Source of the DNA: an uncultured Bacteroidia bacterium
GTDB lineage: Bacteria; Bacteroidota; Bacteroidia; Bacteroidales; UBA932
Direction of reading: 5' to 3'
Assembly (NCBI GenBank): GCA_902789395.1
Contig: CADANY010000004.1
Span: 62,001-126,000 of the forward strand
DNA: 64,000 nucleotides
Positions 25,157 to 33,687 of this stretch are shown in pieces. How positions within the stretch are numbered: the first letter of the stretch is position 1; each line of letters starts with the position of its first letter. Both the position numbers and the translations under genes were made by a program. A model generated the notes under the pieces. The model was not told where the DNA came from. It saw only the letters and a program-made list of their open reading frames with translations, and ran no database searches.

Positions 25157-26865
25157 TTGTTGTCCTTCGGTTTCTGCTCATCCGAACGCTCCGGCTCATC
25201 ACCGTGGGCGTTCTTGTATTTGAAACGCCGGATCTTTGAGGTCGCCGTCTTTTCGAATGGCTCCTTCATCGCGTCGACCTCTCCGATCTTGGAGTTTTTT
25301 CCGACGGTCTTGTTGACCCACTCCAGAACGGCTTTCTTGCGATTCTCCAGGTTCTCGAAGAATTTGTCTTCATCCGCCTGGTTCCAGTCGAGGACGTTGT
25401 CGTCGAACTTGACAAGGGCTACCAGTTTACCGTCCCGCTCAATGACGAGGGACTCGTTTACGCCCTCTATGTCATTGATGACCATTTCGATCTCTTCCGG
25501 ATAGATATTTTCGCCGGACGGACCGAGGATCGTATTGTTGAGACGCCCTTTGATGTAGTAGATTCCGTCTTTGTCACAGCAGGCGACATCGTTGGTGTGG
25601 AACCAGCCTTCATCGTCGAGGACCTGCATCGTCCGCTCGGGATCCTTGTAGTATCCGAGCATGACATTGTTACCCCGGCATACGATTTCGCCTTCCCCGG
25701 TTTCCGGATTCATGTTGTCGAGGCGGATATCGACCCCCCAGGTCGCATAGCCAATCGATCCGACGCGTTTCCTTTTGTTGACAAGGACGTTACAGACGAG
25801 CGGAGACGTCTCGGTCAGGCCGTAACCGACGGCGTAGGGGAAGTGGCAGTCTTTGAGGAATTGTTCCACCGTCGTGTCCATCTTGGCTCCGCCGACGCCG
25901 AAGAAGCGGATTTTTCCGCCAAAGGTCTTCCGGAGCTTGTTCCCGATCATCCAATGGAGGAGCCACGGCATGTTCTTATCTAACCAGGACAGGATGCGGC
26001 TCTTCCGGATTGTAGGAAAAACGCTATTTTTGATAACCTTCTCGATGACCAGCGGAACGGCCAGCATGATGGTCGGGCGGACCTTTTTCATGGCCGGAAT
26101 CAATACGGCAGGTGCCGCGGGCTTCTGGAGGTAATAAACACAGGCGCCGACGTAGAAGGAATAGACCGACGAAACCCCCATCTCGTAGGTATGGGCGATC
26201 GGAAGAATCGAGAGGAAGCGGTCTTTCTTGAAGCAAGGCTGGGCCTTGAAGGCCGCGACCAGATTGTGGCAGAGATTCCGGTGGGACAGCATGACGCCTT
26301 TCGCCTTTCCGGTGGTCCCTGAGGTGTAGATGATGGTCGCCAGATCGTCGGGCTGGGGCTCTTTCACCCATCCGTCACACTGGAAATCTTCCTTGTCTTT
26401 CTTGAGAAATTCGAAGGTCTCGATATCGATGACAAGGGTCATCCGGTTGAAACAATCTTCGCTGAGCTTGGAGCGAAGGCGCTTCGAGATAAAGATGACC
26501 TTCGATTCGGAATGGGTTAGGATATTCGTGACTTCGTTTTCCGAGCTGTCAGGCAGGATTGGAACGGCGATCCGTCCGAATGCCGTCGCACTGAAGAATG
26601 CGATAAGGTAATTCGGCATGTTCTGGGACAGGATGGCGACCTTGTCTCCGGCGCTGATGCCGAACCGGGACATGCGGGTTGAAAGCCGGTCGCATGTCTG
26701 TTTGAAAGATCCATAGGTATATGCCTGCCCGCCGTCGACAAACTGAGTTGCCTGACGCTTCCAGTATTTGCTGGTTGAATACTCGTAGACCTTGTACAGG
26801 GTTGTACAGTGCATCTCCCGGTATTTCAACTTCGCTTTGTAAGGACTTTTCATTCTTCTTGCCAT
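25153..26865 (-). CDS. AMP-binding long-chain acyl-CoA (or acyl-ACP) synthetase
   Basis: A 570-residue ANL-superfamily enzyme. The ATP-binding motif is YTSGTTGKAKGVMLSH and later motifs are GYGLTETSPL, DEGWFHTNDV and KGRLNNTILGPSGENIYPEEIE. It adenylates a fatty acid and transfers it to CoA or ACP. The C-terminal tail is rich in charged residues (DEPERSDEQKPKDNN). It follows an acyltransferase gene by nine bases, suggesting that the two recycle fatty acids into phospholipid. Its 3' end overlaps the DPP4 gene by four bases. Specificity for CoA versus ACP cannot be read. Confidence 0.9.
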   Translation of the reverse strand: MARRMKSPYKAKLKYREMHCTTLYKVYEYSTSKYWKRQATQFVDGGQAYTYGSFKQTCDRLSTRMSRFGISAGDKVAILSQNMPNYLIAFFSATAFGRIAVPILPDSSENEVTNILTHSESKVIFISKRLRSKLSEDCFNRMTLVIDIETFEFLKKDKEDFQCDGWVKEPQPDDLATIIYTSGTTGKAKGVMLSHRNLCHNLVAAFKAQPCFKKDRFLSILPIAHTYEMGVSSVYSFYVGACVYYLQKPAAPAVLIPAMKKVRPTIMLAVPLVIEKVIKNSVFPTIRKSRILSWLDKNMPWLLHWMIGNKLRKTFGGKIRFFGVGGAKMDTTVEQFLKDCHFPYAVGYGLTETSPLVCNVLVNKRKRVGSIGYATWGVDIRLDNMNPETGEGEIVCRGNNVMLGYYKDPERTMQVLDDEGWFHTNDVACCDKDGIYYIKGRLNNTILGPSGENIYPEEIEMVINDIEGVNESLVIERDGKLVALVKFDDNVLDWNQADEDKFFENLENRKKAVLEWVNKTVGKNSKIGEVDAMKEPFEKTATSKIRRFKYKNAHGDEPERSDEQKPKDNN

Positions 26866-26874
26866 ATCTCAGTT

Positions 26875-27453
26875 TTAGGTTGTGAATCCTTCTTTATTTT
26901 TCCCGACGAGTCCCATCGGTGCATAGTGGGCCTGGACATCCCGGATGTCGGTCTTCGCATCTTCCCGGAGGTCCCATCTTTCGCCGACCCCGATCCGTTT
27001 GCGTCCCCAGTCATAGTAACCGACATAGACCTGGGCGCCCGTCGCTTTTGCAATTGTATAGTAACCTGTCTTCCAGCGTTTTACGGCTTTTCGGGTGCCT
27101 TCAGGAGCGATGGCGAGATGGAACTCTTCTTCATCTTCCATCGCGTCGATGATGCTCTTGAGCATGGCTGTTGCGTTGTTCCGGTCAACGGGGACGGCCC
27201 CGCAGGCACGAAGCAGCGGACCGACCGGCCAGAAGAAAAATTCCTTCTTGATCATGATATGGGCCACCTTCCCGAACTGCGTATAGAAAAGATAGCAGAT
27301 CAGGAAATCCCAGACGGACGTATGCGGCACCCCGAGGACGATGGCTTTCTTTTCTTCCATCGGTCCGCTGTCGCTGGTCCATCCCATTTTTTTCAGCAGC
27401 CAGCCGCAGAACTTAGCCCATCGGGGACTGACGGTTCTTTTGATTTTTTCCAT
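26875..27453 (-). CDS. 1-acyl-sn-glycerol-3-phosphate acyltransferase-like (PlsC family)
   Basis: A 192-residue acyltransferase with the HX4D catalytic motif in GVPHTSVWDFL and the acceptor-binding motif IAPEGTRK. It probably acylates lysophosphatidate or a lysophospholipid at the inner membrane. It is shorter than classical PlsC (about 240 residues), like other small Bacteroidetes members. It lies between parE (four-base gap) and the acyl-CoA synthetase gene (nine-base gap), so all three are likely one transcript; with the latter it makes a plausible fatty-acid salvage pair. Confidence 0.88.
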   Translation of the reverse strand: MEKIKRTVSPRWAKFCGWLLKKMGWTSDSGPMEEKKAIVLGVPHTSVWDFLICYLFYTQFGKVAHIMIKKEFFFWPVGPLLRACGAVPVDRNNATAMLKSIIDAMEDEEEFHLAIAPEGTRKAVKRWKTGYYTIAKATGAQVYVGYYDWGRKRIGVGERWDLREDAKTDIRDVQAHYAPMGLVGKNKEGFTT

Positions 27454-27457
27454 TCGT

Positions 27458-29398
27458 TTAAATGTTTACGTCTTCTAGTTCTTCCTCGCTCCGGAGGTTC
27501 TCCATAATGAAATGCTGGCGTTCGCCCGTGTTGTCTCCCATGTAGAATTCCATGATATCCGGGATGGACTCTTCTTCCGCCAGTTTGACGGGATCGAGCC
27601 GCATGTTCTCCCCGATGAAATCCACGAATTCGCTGGAAGAGATCTCGCCGAGGCCTTTGAAACGGGTAATCTCGACGCCGGTCTTGAGCTTTTTGATGGC
27701 ATCCTCCTTCTCGTCGATGGAGTAGCAGTAGCGGGTTTCTTTCTTGTTGCGGACCCGGAAAAGGGGAGTCTGGAGAATATGGACATGCCCCCGTCGGATC
27801 AGGTCCGGATAGTACTTCATGAAGAAAGTCAGGACCAGCATCCTGATATGCATGCCGTCGTCATCGGCATCGGTCGCGACGATGATGTTGTTGTAGCGGA
27901 GGTTGTCGAGGTCGTCTTCGACGCCGAGAGCGGAGATCAGCAGGTTCAGTTCTTCGTTTTCGGCCACTTTCTTCCGGCTCTCCTTGTAGCAGTTGATCGG
28001 CTTGCCCCTCAGGCTGAACACGGCCTGGTTGTTGGCATTGCGGACCTTGGTGATCGTTCCGCTTGCAGAGTCGCCCTCTGTGATGAAGATGCTGGACTTC
28101 TCGCCCTCTTCCTCCTTGCCTTTCGGCAGTTTGTCGGAATAGTGGTAGCGGCAGTCGCGCAATTTCCGGTTGTAGACATTGGCCTTCTTGTTCCGCTCGC
28201 GGGTTTTTTTCTGGATTCCGGAAATCTCTTCGCGCTCCGCCTGGGAGGCCTTGATCTTTTCCTCGATGACAGGGACAATGTCCATATGCATGTGGAGGTA
28301 GTTGTCCAGGTTCTTCGTGACGAAATCGTTCACGAAACTCCGGATGGTCGGTCCGCGGTCGATCAGGGCCGCTCCGTCATCACCGCGCCGGACGGAACCG
28401 TCCTTGTTCTTCTCCTGCTTTTCCCACATGTAGGTCGAACCGAGCTTTGTTTTGGTCTGGCCTTCGAAAATCGGCTCCTGGATCTGGATCGAGATAGCCC
28501 CGACAACGCCTTGACGGACGTCTTCCGGTTTGTAGTCTTTCTTGAAGAAGTCCTTGAATGTCTTGGCGATCGCTTCCCGGTACGCCGCGAGATGCGTACC
28601 GCCGTCACGGGTATTCTGTCCGTTGACGAAGGTTGCGATATTCTCCCCGTAGCTGTTCCCGTGGGTCAGGACGATTTCGATGTCCTCTCCCTCAAGATGG
28701 ATCAGGGGATACAAAGGAGTCTCGGACATGTTCTCCGAAACAAGGTCCAGCAGACCGTTTTCAGATTTGTAGGGAACGCCGTTCAGGACCAGGGTGAGCC
28801 CTTTTTTGAGATAGGAGTAATTCTTGACCATGGACTCCACAAAGTCCATATTGAAGGCAAAATCGCCGAACATTTCATAGTCCGGGATAAAGCGGATGAA
28901 GGTTCCGTTCTTTTCTGAAGAGGCCCCGATGCCGCTGTCCTTGAGGATCCCCCGGGAGAAGAGGGCAAAGGAGTGCTGCCCGTCGCGGAAGGACTCGACA
29001 TAGAATTCGGAAGACATGGCGTTGACCGCTTTCGTTCCGACGCCGTTCATACCGACGGACTTCTTGAAATTGGTGTCGTCGAACTTTCCGCCGGTATTCA
29101 GCTTTGAGGTCGCATCGATCACTTTATTAAGGGGAATGCCGCGCCCGAAATCCCGGACGGTCACTTCCCGTCCCTCGATCGTTATGACAATCCGGTTCCC
29201 GAATCCCATCGAGAACTCATCGATAGAGTTGTCAATAATCTCTTTCAGAAGGACATAGATTCCGTCTCCCTGCCTGTCTCCATTCCCGAGACGGCCGATG
29301 TACATACCCGCTCTCCGCCGGATATGCTCGTTCCATTCCAGGGTCTGGATGCTTTCGTCATTGTAACTTGTATTCGTCTTCTGCTCAGCCATAGCCAT
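27458..29398 (-). CDS. parE: DNA topoisomerase IV subunit B
   Basis: A 646-residue GHKL-type topoisomerase subunit. The ATP site includes EIIDNSIDEF and RDFGRGIPL. The transducer and TOPRIM domains carry TEGDSASGTI and ATDADDDGMHI. Length and the absence of a long C-terminal insertion fit ParE of Bacteroidetes rather than GyrB. With ParC it decatenates chromosomes. No parC lies in the window; downstream genes are for lipid metabolism. A well-formed promoter (TTTG, 19 bases, TATTTTTG on the minus strand) lies just upstream, overlapping the 3' end of the exporter gene. Confidence 0.92.
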   Translation of the reverse strand: MAMAEQKTNTSYNDESIQTLEWNEHIRRRAGMYIGRLGNGDRQGDGIYVLLKEIIDNSIDEFSMGFGNRIVITIEGREVTVRDFGRGIPLNKVIDATSKLNTGGKFDDTNFKKSVGMNGVGTKAVNAMSSEFYVESFRDGQHSFALFSRGILKDSGIGASSEKNGTFIRFIPDYEMFGDFAFNMDFVESMVKNYSYLKKGLTLVLNGVPYKSENGLLDLVSENMSETPLYPLIHLEGEDIEIVLTHGNSYGENIATFVNGQNTRDGGTHLAAYREAIAKTFKDFFKKDYKPEDVRQGVVGAISIQIQEPIFEGQTKTKLGSTYMWEKQEKNKDGSVRRGDDGAALIDRGPTIRSFVNDFVTKNLDNYLHMHMDIVPVIEEKIKASQAEREEISGIQKKTRERNKKANVYNRKLRDCRYHYSDKLPKGKEEEGEKSSIFITEGDSASGTITKVRNANNQAVFSLRGKPINCYKESRKKVAENEELNLLISALGVEDDLDNLRYNNIIVATDADDDGMHIRMLVLTFFMKYYPDLIRRGHVHILQTPLFRVRNKKETRYCYSIDEKEDAIKKLKTGVEITRFKGLGEISSSEFVDFIGENMRLDPVKLAEEESIPDIMEFYMGDNTGERQHFIMENLRSEEELEDVNI

Positions 29399-29415
29399 TT
29401 TTCACCTATAAGATA

Positions 29416-29446
29416 CAAAAATAACAAATTTTGCCGAGATATCAAA
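29416..29446 (-). promoter_or_regulatory. Promoter of parE-plsC-fadD operon
   Basis: On the minus strand TTTG (29446-29443), a 19-base spacer and TATTTTTG (29423-29416) give a full Bacteroidetes consensus promoter. The -33 box overlaps the last codons of the ArsP_2 gene. The ATG is 17 bases downstream of the -7 box. Confidence 0.65.
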
Positions 29447-30311
29447 AGAGAAGCATTGCGAGGGGAATCAGGACGGCCGGGACGGCCTTCACCGCCTTGG
29501 CGAGGAAGAAGGCCTTGCGGGATTCCGCAAGAAGCGGAAGGGAGGCATGGCCGTCTTGGGAGATCGAATTGGCCAGCAGGACCGGGAAAGGGATGACGCC
29601 GCCGGCAAATAGGGTGACGAAGGCGATGTGGGGGCCCGATTCGGGAATGAACCCGACTGCCGTGGCGAAAAGGACCATCAGGACCGGGTTCTCCCCGATC
29701 CAGGTTTCAAGATCGAAATAATGGCTGAGGAGACCGAAGAGAAGCATGATCCCGAAGGTCCATCCGAAAATCCCCGGGAGGTGCTTCAGGATGATGTGGT
29801 GCCAGAGATGGTCCGTGAAAAACGCCCGGACGGATTCAGGCTTTTCCTCTTCCGCCTCTTCTTCGGCGCAGAAAGGTTCCCCGCATTTTTCCGTAGCGAG
29901 ATTCCGGCCGATGCCGAGACGGTCCGCCGCCCAGCCCAGAATCAGCCCGAGACCGAGCAGGATGCCGAGAAGGAGAAGCGCTTTCCGCGGAAACATGGCC
30001 AGCATCAGGAAGGCTTCGTCGCCTGCCGTCGCAACCATCATGGCCAGCAGGGCTCCGAAAGAGACCATCCTATGCGTATAGAGGGACACGGCCGCAAATC
30101 CTCCGGCACAGCCCGGGATGGATCCCAGAAGGGCAGAAAGGAGGATCTGGCCTCGTCCGCTGCGCTTGAGCCTCCGGAAGATACGCCCTCCGGAGAAAAC
30201 GTCGAAAGCTTCGACGAGCGACATCATCAAAAGAACCAGCAGGGTTACTTCCAGTGATTCTTTCAGGGTCTCGCCGAGGATTCCGGCTATGGGACGGAGG
30301 TCTCCGTTCAT
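29442..30311 (-). CDS. ArsP_2-family putative heavy-metal exporter
   Basis: A 289-residue polytopic membrane protein recognised as the 10-TM ArsP_2 (PF11449-type) family. It has the repeated intramembrane motifs GSIPGCAGGFA and GFIPESGPHIAF, plus TAGDEAFLML and SQDGHASLPLLAESRK. Between the two halves, near residues 145-165, is a hydrophilic loop with EKCGEPFCAEEEAEEE, a possible metal-binding patch. Family members are annotated as arsenic or manganese exporters without firm biochemistry. It starts inside the DUF1573 gene by a four-base overlap and is probably co-transcribed with it. Confidence 0.75.
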   Translation of the reverse strand: MNGDLRPIAGILGETLKESLEVTLLVLLMMSLVEAFDVFSGGRIFRRLKRSGRGQILLSALLGSIPGCAGGFAAVSLYTHRMVSFGALLAMMVATAGDEAFLMLAMFPRKALLLLGILLGLGLILGWAADRLGIGRNLATEKCGEPFCAEEEAEEEKPESVRAFFTDHLWHHIILKHLPGIFGWTFGIMLLFGLLSHYFDLETWIGENPVLMVLFATAVGFIPESGPHIAFVTLFAGGVIPFPVLLANSISQDGHASLPLLAESRKAFFLAKAVKAVPAVLIPLAMLLF

Positions 30312-31531
30312 TTTACTTCCCCGACGATAAACAGGTTCACGATGGGCCGCAGGGGAGAGTTCGTGATGAGGGTCAGGTAGACTGTCACCTCTCCCTCGGG
30401 AAGGTCGGCGGTATTGAGCCGGACCTTGAAAGAACCGCTCTCACCGGGCCCGAGATCCGGAACAGGGTCGATCGAGACCTTGTGGTCCGCTTCGATGCTG
30501 TGGCAGTGGAAGGTCGATTTGCCTTTGTTGGAGAGGTGGAAGGTCACTTCGCAGTCCTGTCCTTTCCCGACAATCCCGATGGAAGCCGTACTCTCGGTAA
30601 AGATCGGCTGGGAAGCGTTTTCTTTCTGCTCCCGGGTCCATGAGGAGAAATTCTCCTTTGTGATTGCCCAGAATGTGAGTTTTCCGTAGGATTTTCCGTC
30701 CATGACCGGGGTCGCCGTGTAGTCATGCCGGCCCCAGACGTTTTGGTCGGAACGGACTGTCGCACTGAGAGTTGCCGTTGATCCCGGCGGGATGGGATTC
30801 GGATCGATGGAAAGAGTCAACTGTTCGGATACGTCTTTGAAAGAAACGGTGAGAGGCGTTTTCCCGAGGTTTGCCACCGTCGTCTGCTCGCTTCTGGATT
30901 CGCCCTGCTCGAGGTTGCCGATCTTATATCGGTCCGACTTCAGACCGAGCATCCCATAGCGGACATTGCCGTAGAGTTCCTCCAGGGGCTGCTTACGGGC
31001 ATGGACCTGGCCCCGCAGATGCAGCAGGATCGGTTTCTTCTGGACAGAAAGCCAGACCGTGAGGTTCTTGTCGAAATAATTGGGCCCGTCTTCATTTTTA
31101 TAGGTCGCGGAAATCGTTCCGGTCTTTCCGGGCTGGATATCCTCCCGGGTCCATTCTGCATCCGTGCATCCGCAGGAAGTGACGACCTCCAGGATCGTAA
31201 CCGGCTCTTTTCCGGTATTTTTCAGGACAAAAGAGCAGGAAACGGGGCCGTCATCGACCAGGATGTCCCCGAAATCATGGACCGTATGGTCCCATTCGAT
31301 CGATTCCCCGGTTTTGACGGGTTCATTCGTTGAATGATCCGGCTCTTCGGCAACGAGGGGTGTTTCAACGATATCGGGAAGAGGAGAAGCGGCGCTTTCT
31401 GCAGCGACGGCCGTGTCCGGGGTCTCCTCCGCTACGGGAACCGGAACCGCCGCTCCCTTGGAGGAGCGTCGCCCCGTGCAGGATGGCATAAGTATTGCTA
31501 CGGTCGCGATGACCAGAATAAAACGTTTCAT
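30308..31531 (-). CDS. DUF1573 domain lipoprotein
   Basis: A 407-residue lipoprotein (lipobox LMPSC, Cys near residue 18) with a low-complexity Pro/Ala/Glu linker (about residues 25-75). A DUF1573 Ig-like domain follows, with HDFGDILVDDGPVSCSFVLKN and EVVTSCGCT. More beta-sandwich repeats extend to the C-terminus. DUF1573 proteins are common Bacteroidetes surface or periplasmic proteins of unknown function. The gene is divergent from ferredoxin. Its own promoter lies so close to the ATG that the transcript should be leaderless. It overlaps the ArsP_2 gene downstream by four bases. Confidence 0.82.
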   Translation of the reverse strand: MKRFILVIATVAILMPSCTGRRSSKGAAVPVPVAEETPDTAVAAESAASPLPDIVETPLVAEEPDHSTNEPVKTGESIEWDHTVHDFGDILVDDGPVSCSFVLKNTGKEPVTILEVVTSCGCTDAEWTREDIQPGKTGTISATYKNEDGPNYFDKNLTVWLSVQKKPILLHLRGQVHARKQPLEELYGNVRYGMLGLKSDRYKIGNLEQGESRSEQTTVANLGKTPLTVSFKDVSEQLTLSIDPNPIPPGSTATLSATVRSDQNVWGRHDYTATPVMDGKSYGKLTFWAITKENFSSWTREQKENASQPIFTESTASIGIVGKGQDCEVTFHLSNKGKSTFHCHSIEADHKVSIDPVPDLGPGESGSFKVRLNTADLPEGEVTVYLTLITNSPLRPIVNLFIVGEVK

Positions 31532-31535
31532 GAGG

Positions 31536-31566
31536 CAAAGTTAGTTCCGATTGTTTGAAAATCAAA
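31536..31566 (-). promoter_or_regulatory. Promoter of the DUF1573-ArsP_2 operon
   Basis: On the minus strand TTTG (31566-31563), a 19-base spacer and TAACTTTG (31543-31536) form a consensus promoter. The ATG at 31531 begins only four bases after the -7 box, so transcription should start at about the start codon. It overlaps the opposed ferredoxin promoter. Confidence 0.65.
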
Positions 31567-31583
31567 TAAAATACCTAAATTTG
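31554..31583 (+). promoter_or_regulatory. Promoter of the ferredoxin-lysR operon
   Basis: TTTG (31554-31557), an 18-base spacer and TAAATTTG (31576-31583). The ferredoxin ATG at 31625 is 41 bases downstream. It overlaps the divergent DUF1573 promoter, so use of the two may be mutually exclusive. Confidence 0.6.
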
Positions 31584-31624
31584 CGGACTGGAACTAAAAT
31601 TTATAACAATAAATAAGGATAGAA

Positions 31625-31798
31625 ATGGCTTACAAAATTGATGAGAATACCTGCATTGCATGCGGTACCTGCATCGGAGAGTGCCCGCAGGGTGCGATCT
31701 CCGAGGGAGATTTCTATGTAATCGATCCGGCTGTCTGCATCGGTTGCGGAACCTGCGCGGACGTTTGCCCGATGGGCGCTATCGCTCCTGAGGAGTAA
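31625..31798 (+). CDS. 2[4Fe-4S] ferredoxin
   Basis: A 57-residue protein starting MAYKIDENT with two complete clostridial-type cluster motifs, CIACGTCIGECP and CIGCGTCADVCP. It is a low-potential electron carrier, and its natural partner here would be the pyruvate:ferredoxin oxidoreductase at 33.7-37.2 kb. It has its own consensus promoter, and the LysR gene follows after seven bases. Length and motif spacing are normal. Confidence 0.95.
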   Translation: MAYKIDENTCIACGTCIGECPQGAISEGDFYVIDPAVCIGCGTCADVCPMGAIAPEE

Positions 31799-31805
31799 TT
31801 CACCC

Positions 31806-32597
31806 ATGCTGGAAGATACCCGGCTTAAGATTTTTATGGCGGTCGCGGATGAAGGAAGCTTCACCCGCGCCGCTTATTTAATGGGTATTACCCAGCCGGC
31901 CGTCAGCCAGAATATCGCTGAACTTGAGCGGGAAACGGGACGGATACTCTTCGAGAGGGGAAAGGGAGCCGTTACCCTGACTCCGGACGGTGAGCGCTTC
32001 CGTGTCCATGCCGATCGCATTCTTCGGGAGCACGCCGCTCTCGACACGGCTTTTTCCGTCGCGTCCCTTCCGGCCGTTTCCATCGCGGCTACACCCTATC
32101 TTCTTCATTCCTATATCCCGTCCCTGCTGGACCGTTTGGCCTCCCGTCTGCCGATGCGCATAACCGTCCGTACGCAGCCGGAGGGAATGCAGGATCCCGG
32201 CGATGCAGACCTTTCTTTCTACTCCGCTCCTTACCGGGATGCCCTGGACTTCGGTTCCGTTTCTCTTGAGCCCGTCCGTTCCGTCTGCCTGACAGCGGAG
32301 CCGGACCTTTCCCTTTCTTCTGCTCCGGTACTTCTCTGGTCGCCGCTGCGGGAGAGCTGCGATTCCGGTATCCTCGGGCGCGTTATCATGGAATCGGACG
32401 ATCCTTCCTTTCTTCTGGAGCATCTCCGGAAAACAGCCGGAGCCGTAGCTCTGCTGCCATCCATTCCGGATACGTACGGTTTCCGGACACTTCCCCCACC
32501 TTCTTCCTTACCGGTACTCGAAATCCGCTGCCGGATAAACGAAAAGTTCGCCCGGACGGAGCCAGGCGAACTCATCAGAAGCCTTCTTACGGAATAA
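31806..32597 (+). CDS. LysR-family transcriptional regulator
   Basis: A 263-residue protein. The N-terminal winged helix-turn-helix is clear (FMAVADEGSFTRAAYLMGITQPAVSQNI), followed by a linker helix and a periplasmic-binding-protein-like effector domain. The effector domain is shorter than in typical LysR proteins (about 290-300 residues), and its divergent sequence gives no hint of ligand. It lies seven bases behind the ferredoxin gene, so is probably co-transcribed and may sense redox or carbon state; that is inference. It converges on the esterase gene with one base between stops. Confidence 0.87.
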   Translation: MLEDTRLKIFMAVADEGSFTRAAYLMGITQPAVSQNIAELERETGRILFERGKGAVTLTPDGERFRVHADRILREHAALDTAFSVASLPAVSIAATPYLLHSYIPSLLDRLASRLPMRITVRTQPEGMQDPGDADLSFYSAPYRDALDFGSVSLEPVRSVCLTAEPDLSLSSAPVLLWSPLRESCDSGILGRVIMESDDPSFLLEHLRKTAGAVALLPSIPDTYGFRTLPPPSSLPVLEIRCRINEKFARTEPGELIRSLLTE

Positions 32598-32598
32598 T

Positions 32599-33630
32599 CT
32601 ATTTCATCCGCTGTCTTTCCAGGAAGTTTTCGAGGCTGTCGAAGAAGTCCTGCCGGCAGTATTCGATTTTGTCTTTTCCGAATTCCTTGGTGGTAAATCC
32701 CCATCCGTGGCCGCCGGTCGGCCAGATATGCATTTCAGCAGGAACCTGGTTTTCCAGGAGCGCCTTGTACATCAGGATACTGTTGATTGCCGGGACGGTC
32801 TTGTCATCCGTGCAAAGGGCGATATACGTCTCCGGTGTAGAGGAGGTTACGTTCAGATGCAGGGAGTACTTGCGGGCAAGGTCGTGGTTGCGTCGCATTC
32901 CTTCCCGCAGTTCAGCCCGGTATTCATCCAGGGATTTTCCGTCGCGGACGGCGACTTCTTCTTCCTTGCCGATGAGGTTGACCCGGGTGCCCCGGTGGGT
33001 ATCCTGCTCGAGGTTGATGACCGGGTAGATCAGGACTGCGAAGTCGGGCTTGGTCGCATCGTCAACATACATCGTCTCGGTCGTTGCTGCCAGGTGGCCG
33101 CCGGCTGAAAAGCCCATGACACCGATCTGGCTGACCTTCCACTGGGCTGCATGTTCCCGGCAGTAACGGAAGGTATTCTGGACGTCATCGAGCGGGACGG
33201 TGAAATGAGAGTTCGGCATCCTGTATTTGACTACGGCGACTGTAATATTCCGCTCCAGCATCCATTTCGCGACATACAGGCCTTCGTTCCAGGAAGACGT
33301 ATACTTGTAGCCGCCGCCAGGGCAAACGATAACCATCTGGCCGTTCGGCTTTTTCGGGAAGTAGAGGTCGAAGCGGGCAAGGTCGGAAATATGGCCGAGG
33401 TTGCCGGTTTCGGAAATTTCCTCCGGTCCGGAGAAACCGTTGGCTTCTTTCATCTGGAAATGGGCGTAAATGCTCTTTTTGCCCTGGACCGGATCGACCG
33501 TATTGCCCTTGTCCGAAGAGGCATAAAGGTAGACCGTCTCGTCCGGACGGAGTTTGGAACCGGGCTTTTGGGCCGCAGCGGCGATGCCAATCGTGGCGAG
33601 GGCCGCCAAAAGGATCAGTTTCGTTTTCAT
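32599..33630 (-). CDS. Secreted alpha/beta-hydrolase, carbohydrate-esterase-like
   Basis: A 343-residue protein with signal peptide MKTKLILLAALATIGIAAAA. The oxyanion region reads VCPGGGYKYTSSWNEG, the nucleophile elbow GFSAGG, and the late His is in GGHGWGF, giving a complete BD-FAE/acetyl-esterase-type hydrolase. Such enzymes in Bacteroidales usually remove acetyl or aryl esters from plant polysaccharide fragments. It lies downstream of nifJ beyond a terminator hairpin; no strong promoter of its own was seen, only a near-match to the -7 box inside that hairpin region. Confidence 0.82.
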   Translation of the reverse strand: MKTKLILLAALATIGIAAAAQKPGSKLRPDETVYLYASSDKGNTVDPVQGKKSIYAHFQMKEANGFSGPEEISETGNLGHISDLARFDLYFPKKPNGQMVIVCPGGGYKYTSSWNEGLYVAKWMLERNITVAVVKYRMPNSHFTVPLDDVQNTFRYCREHAAQWKVSQIGVMGFSAGGHLAATTETMYVDDATKPDFAVLIYPVINLEQDTHRGTRVNLIGKEEEVAVRDGKSLDEYRAELREGMRRNHDLARKYSLHLNVTSSTPETYIALCTDDKTVPAINSILMYKALLENQVPAEMHIWPTGGHGWGFTTKEFGKDKIEYCRQDFFDSLENFLERQRMK

Positions 33631-33649
33631 GGTATCGTGTCTTGATAAA

Positions 33650-33677
33650 GAGAGAGAGGCGTGGATACCTCTCTCTC
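33650..33677 (-). terminator. Hairpin terminator after nifJ
   Basis: A perfect 10-base stem (GAGAGAGAGG at 33650-33659 with CCTCTCTCTC at 33668-33677) with an 8-base loop, 10 bases past the nifJ stop on the minus strand, followed by a short T-rich stretch. The T-run is weak, so it may be leaky and allow read-through into the esterase gene. Confidence 0.55.
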
Positions 33678-33687
33678 AAATTAAAAC

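Noticed and set aside
27512-28918. A 468-codon open frame opposite parE
   Set aside because: Antisense shadow; parE motifs on the minus strand are complete.
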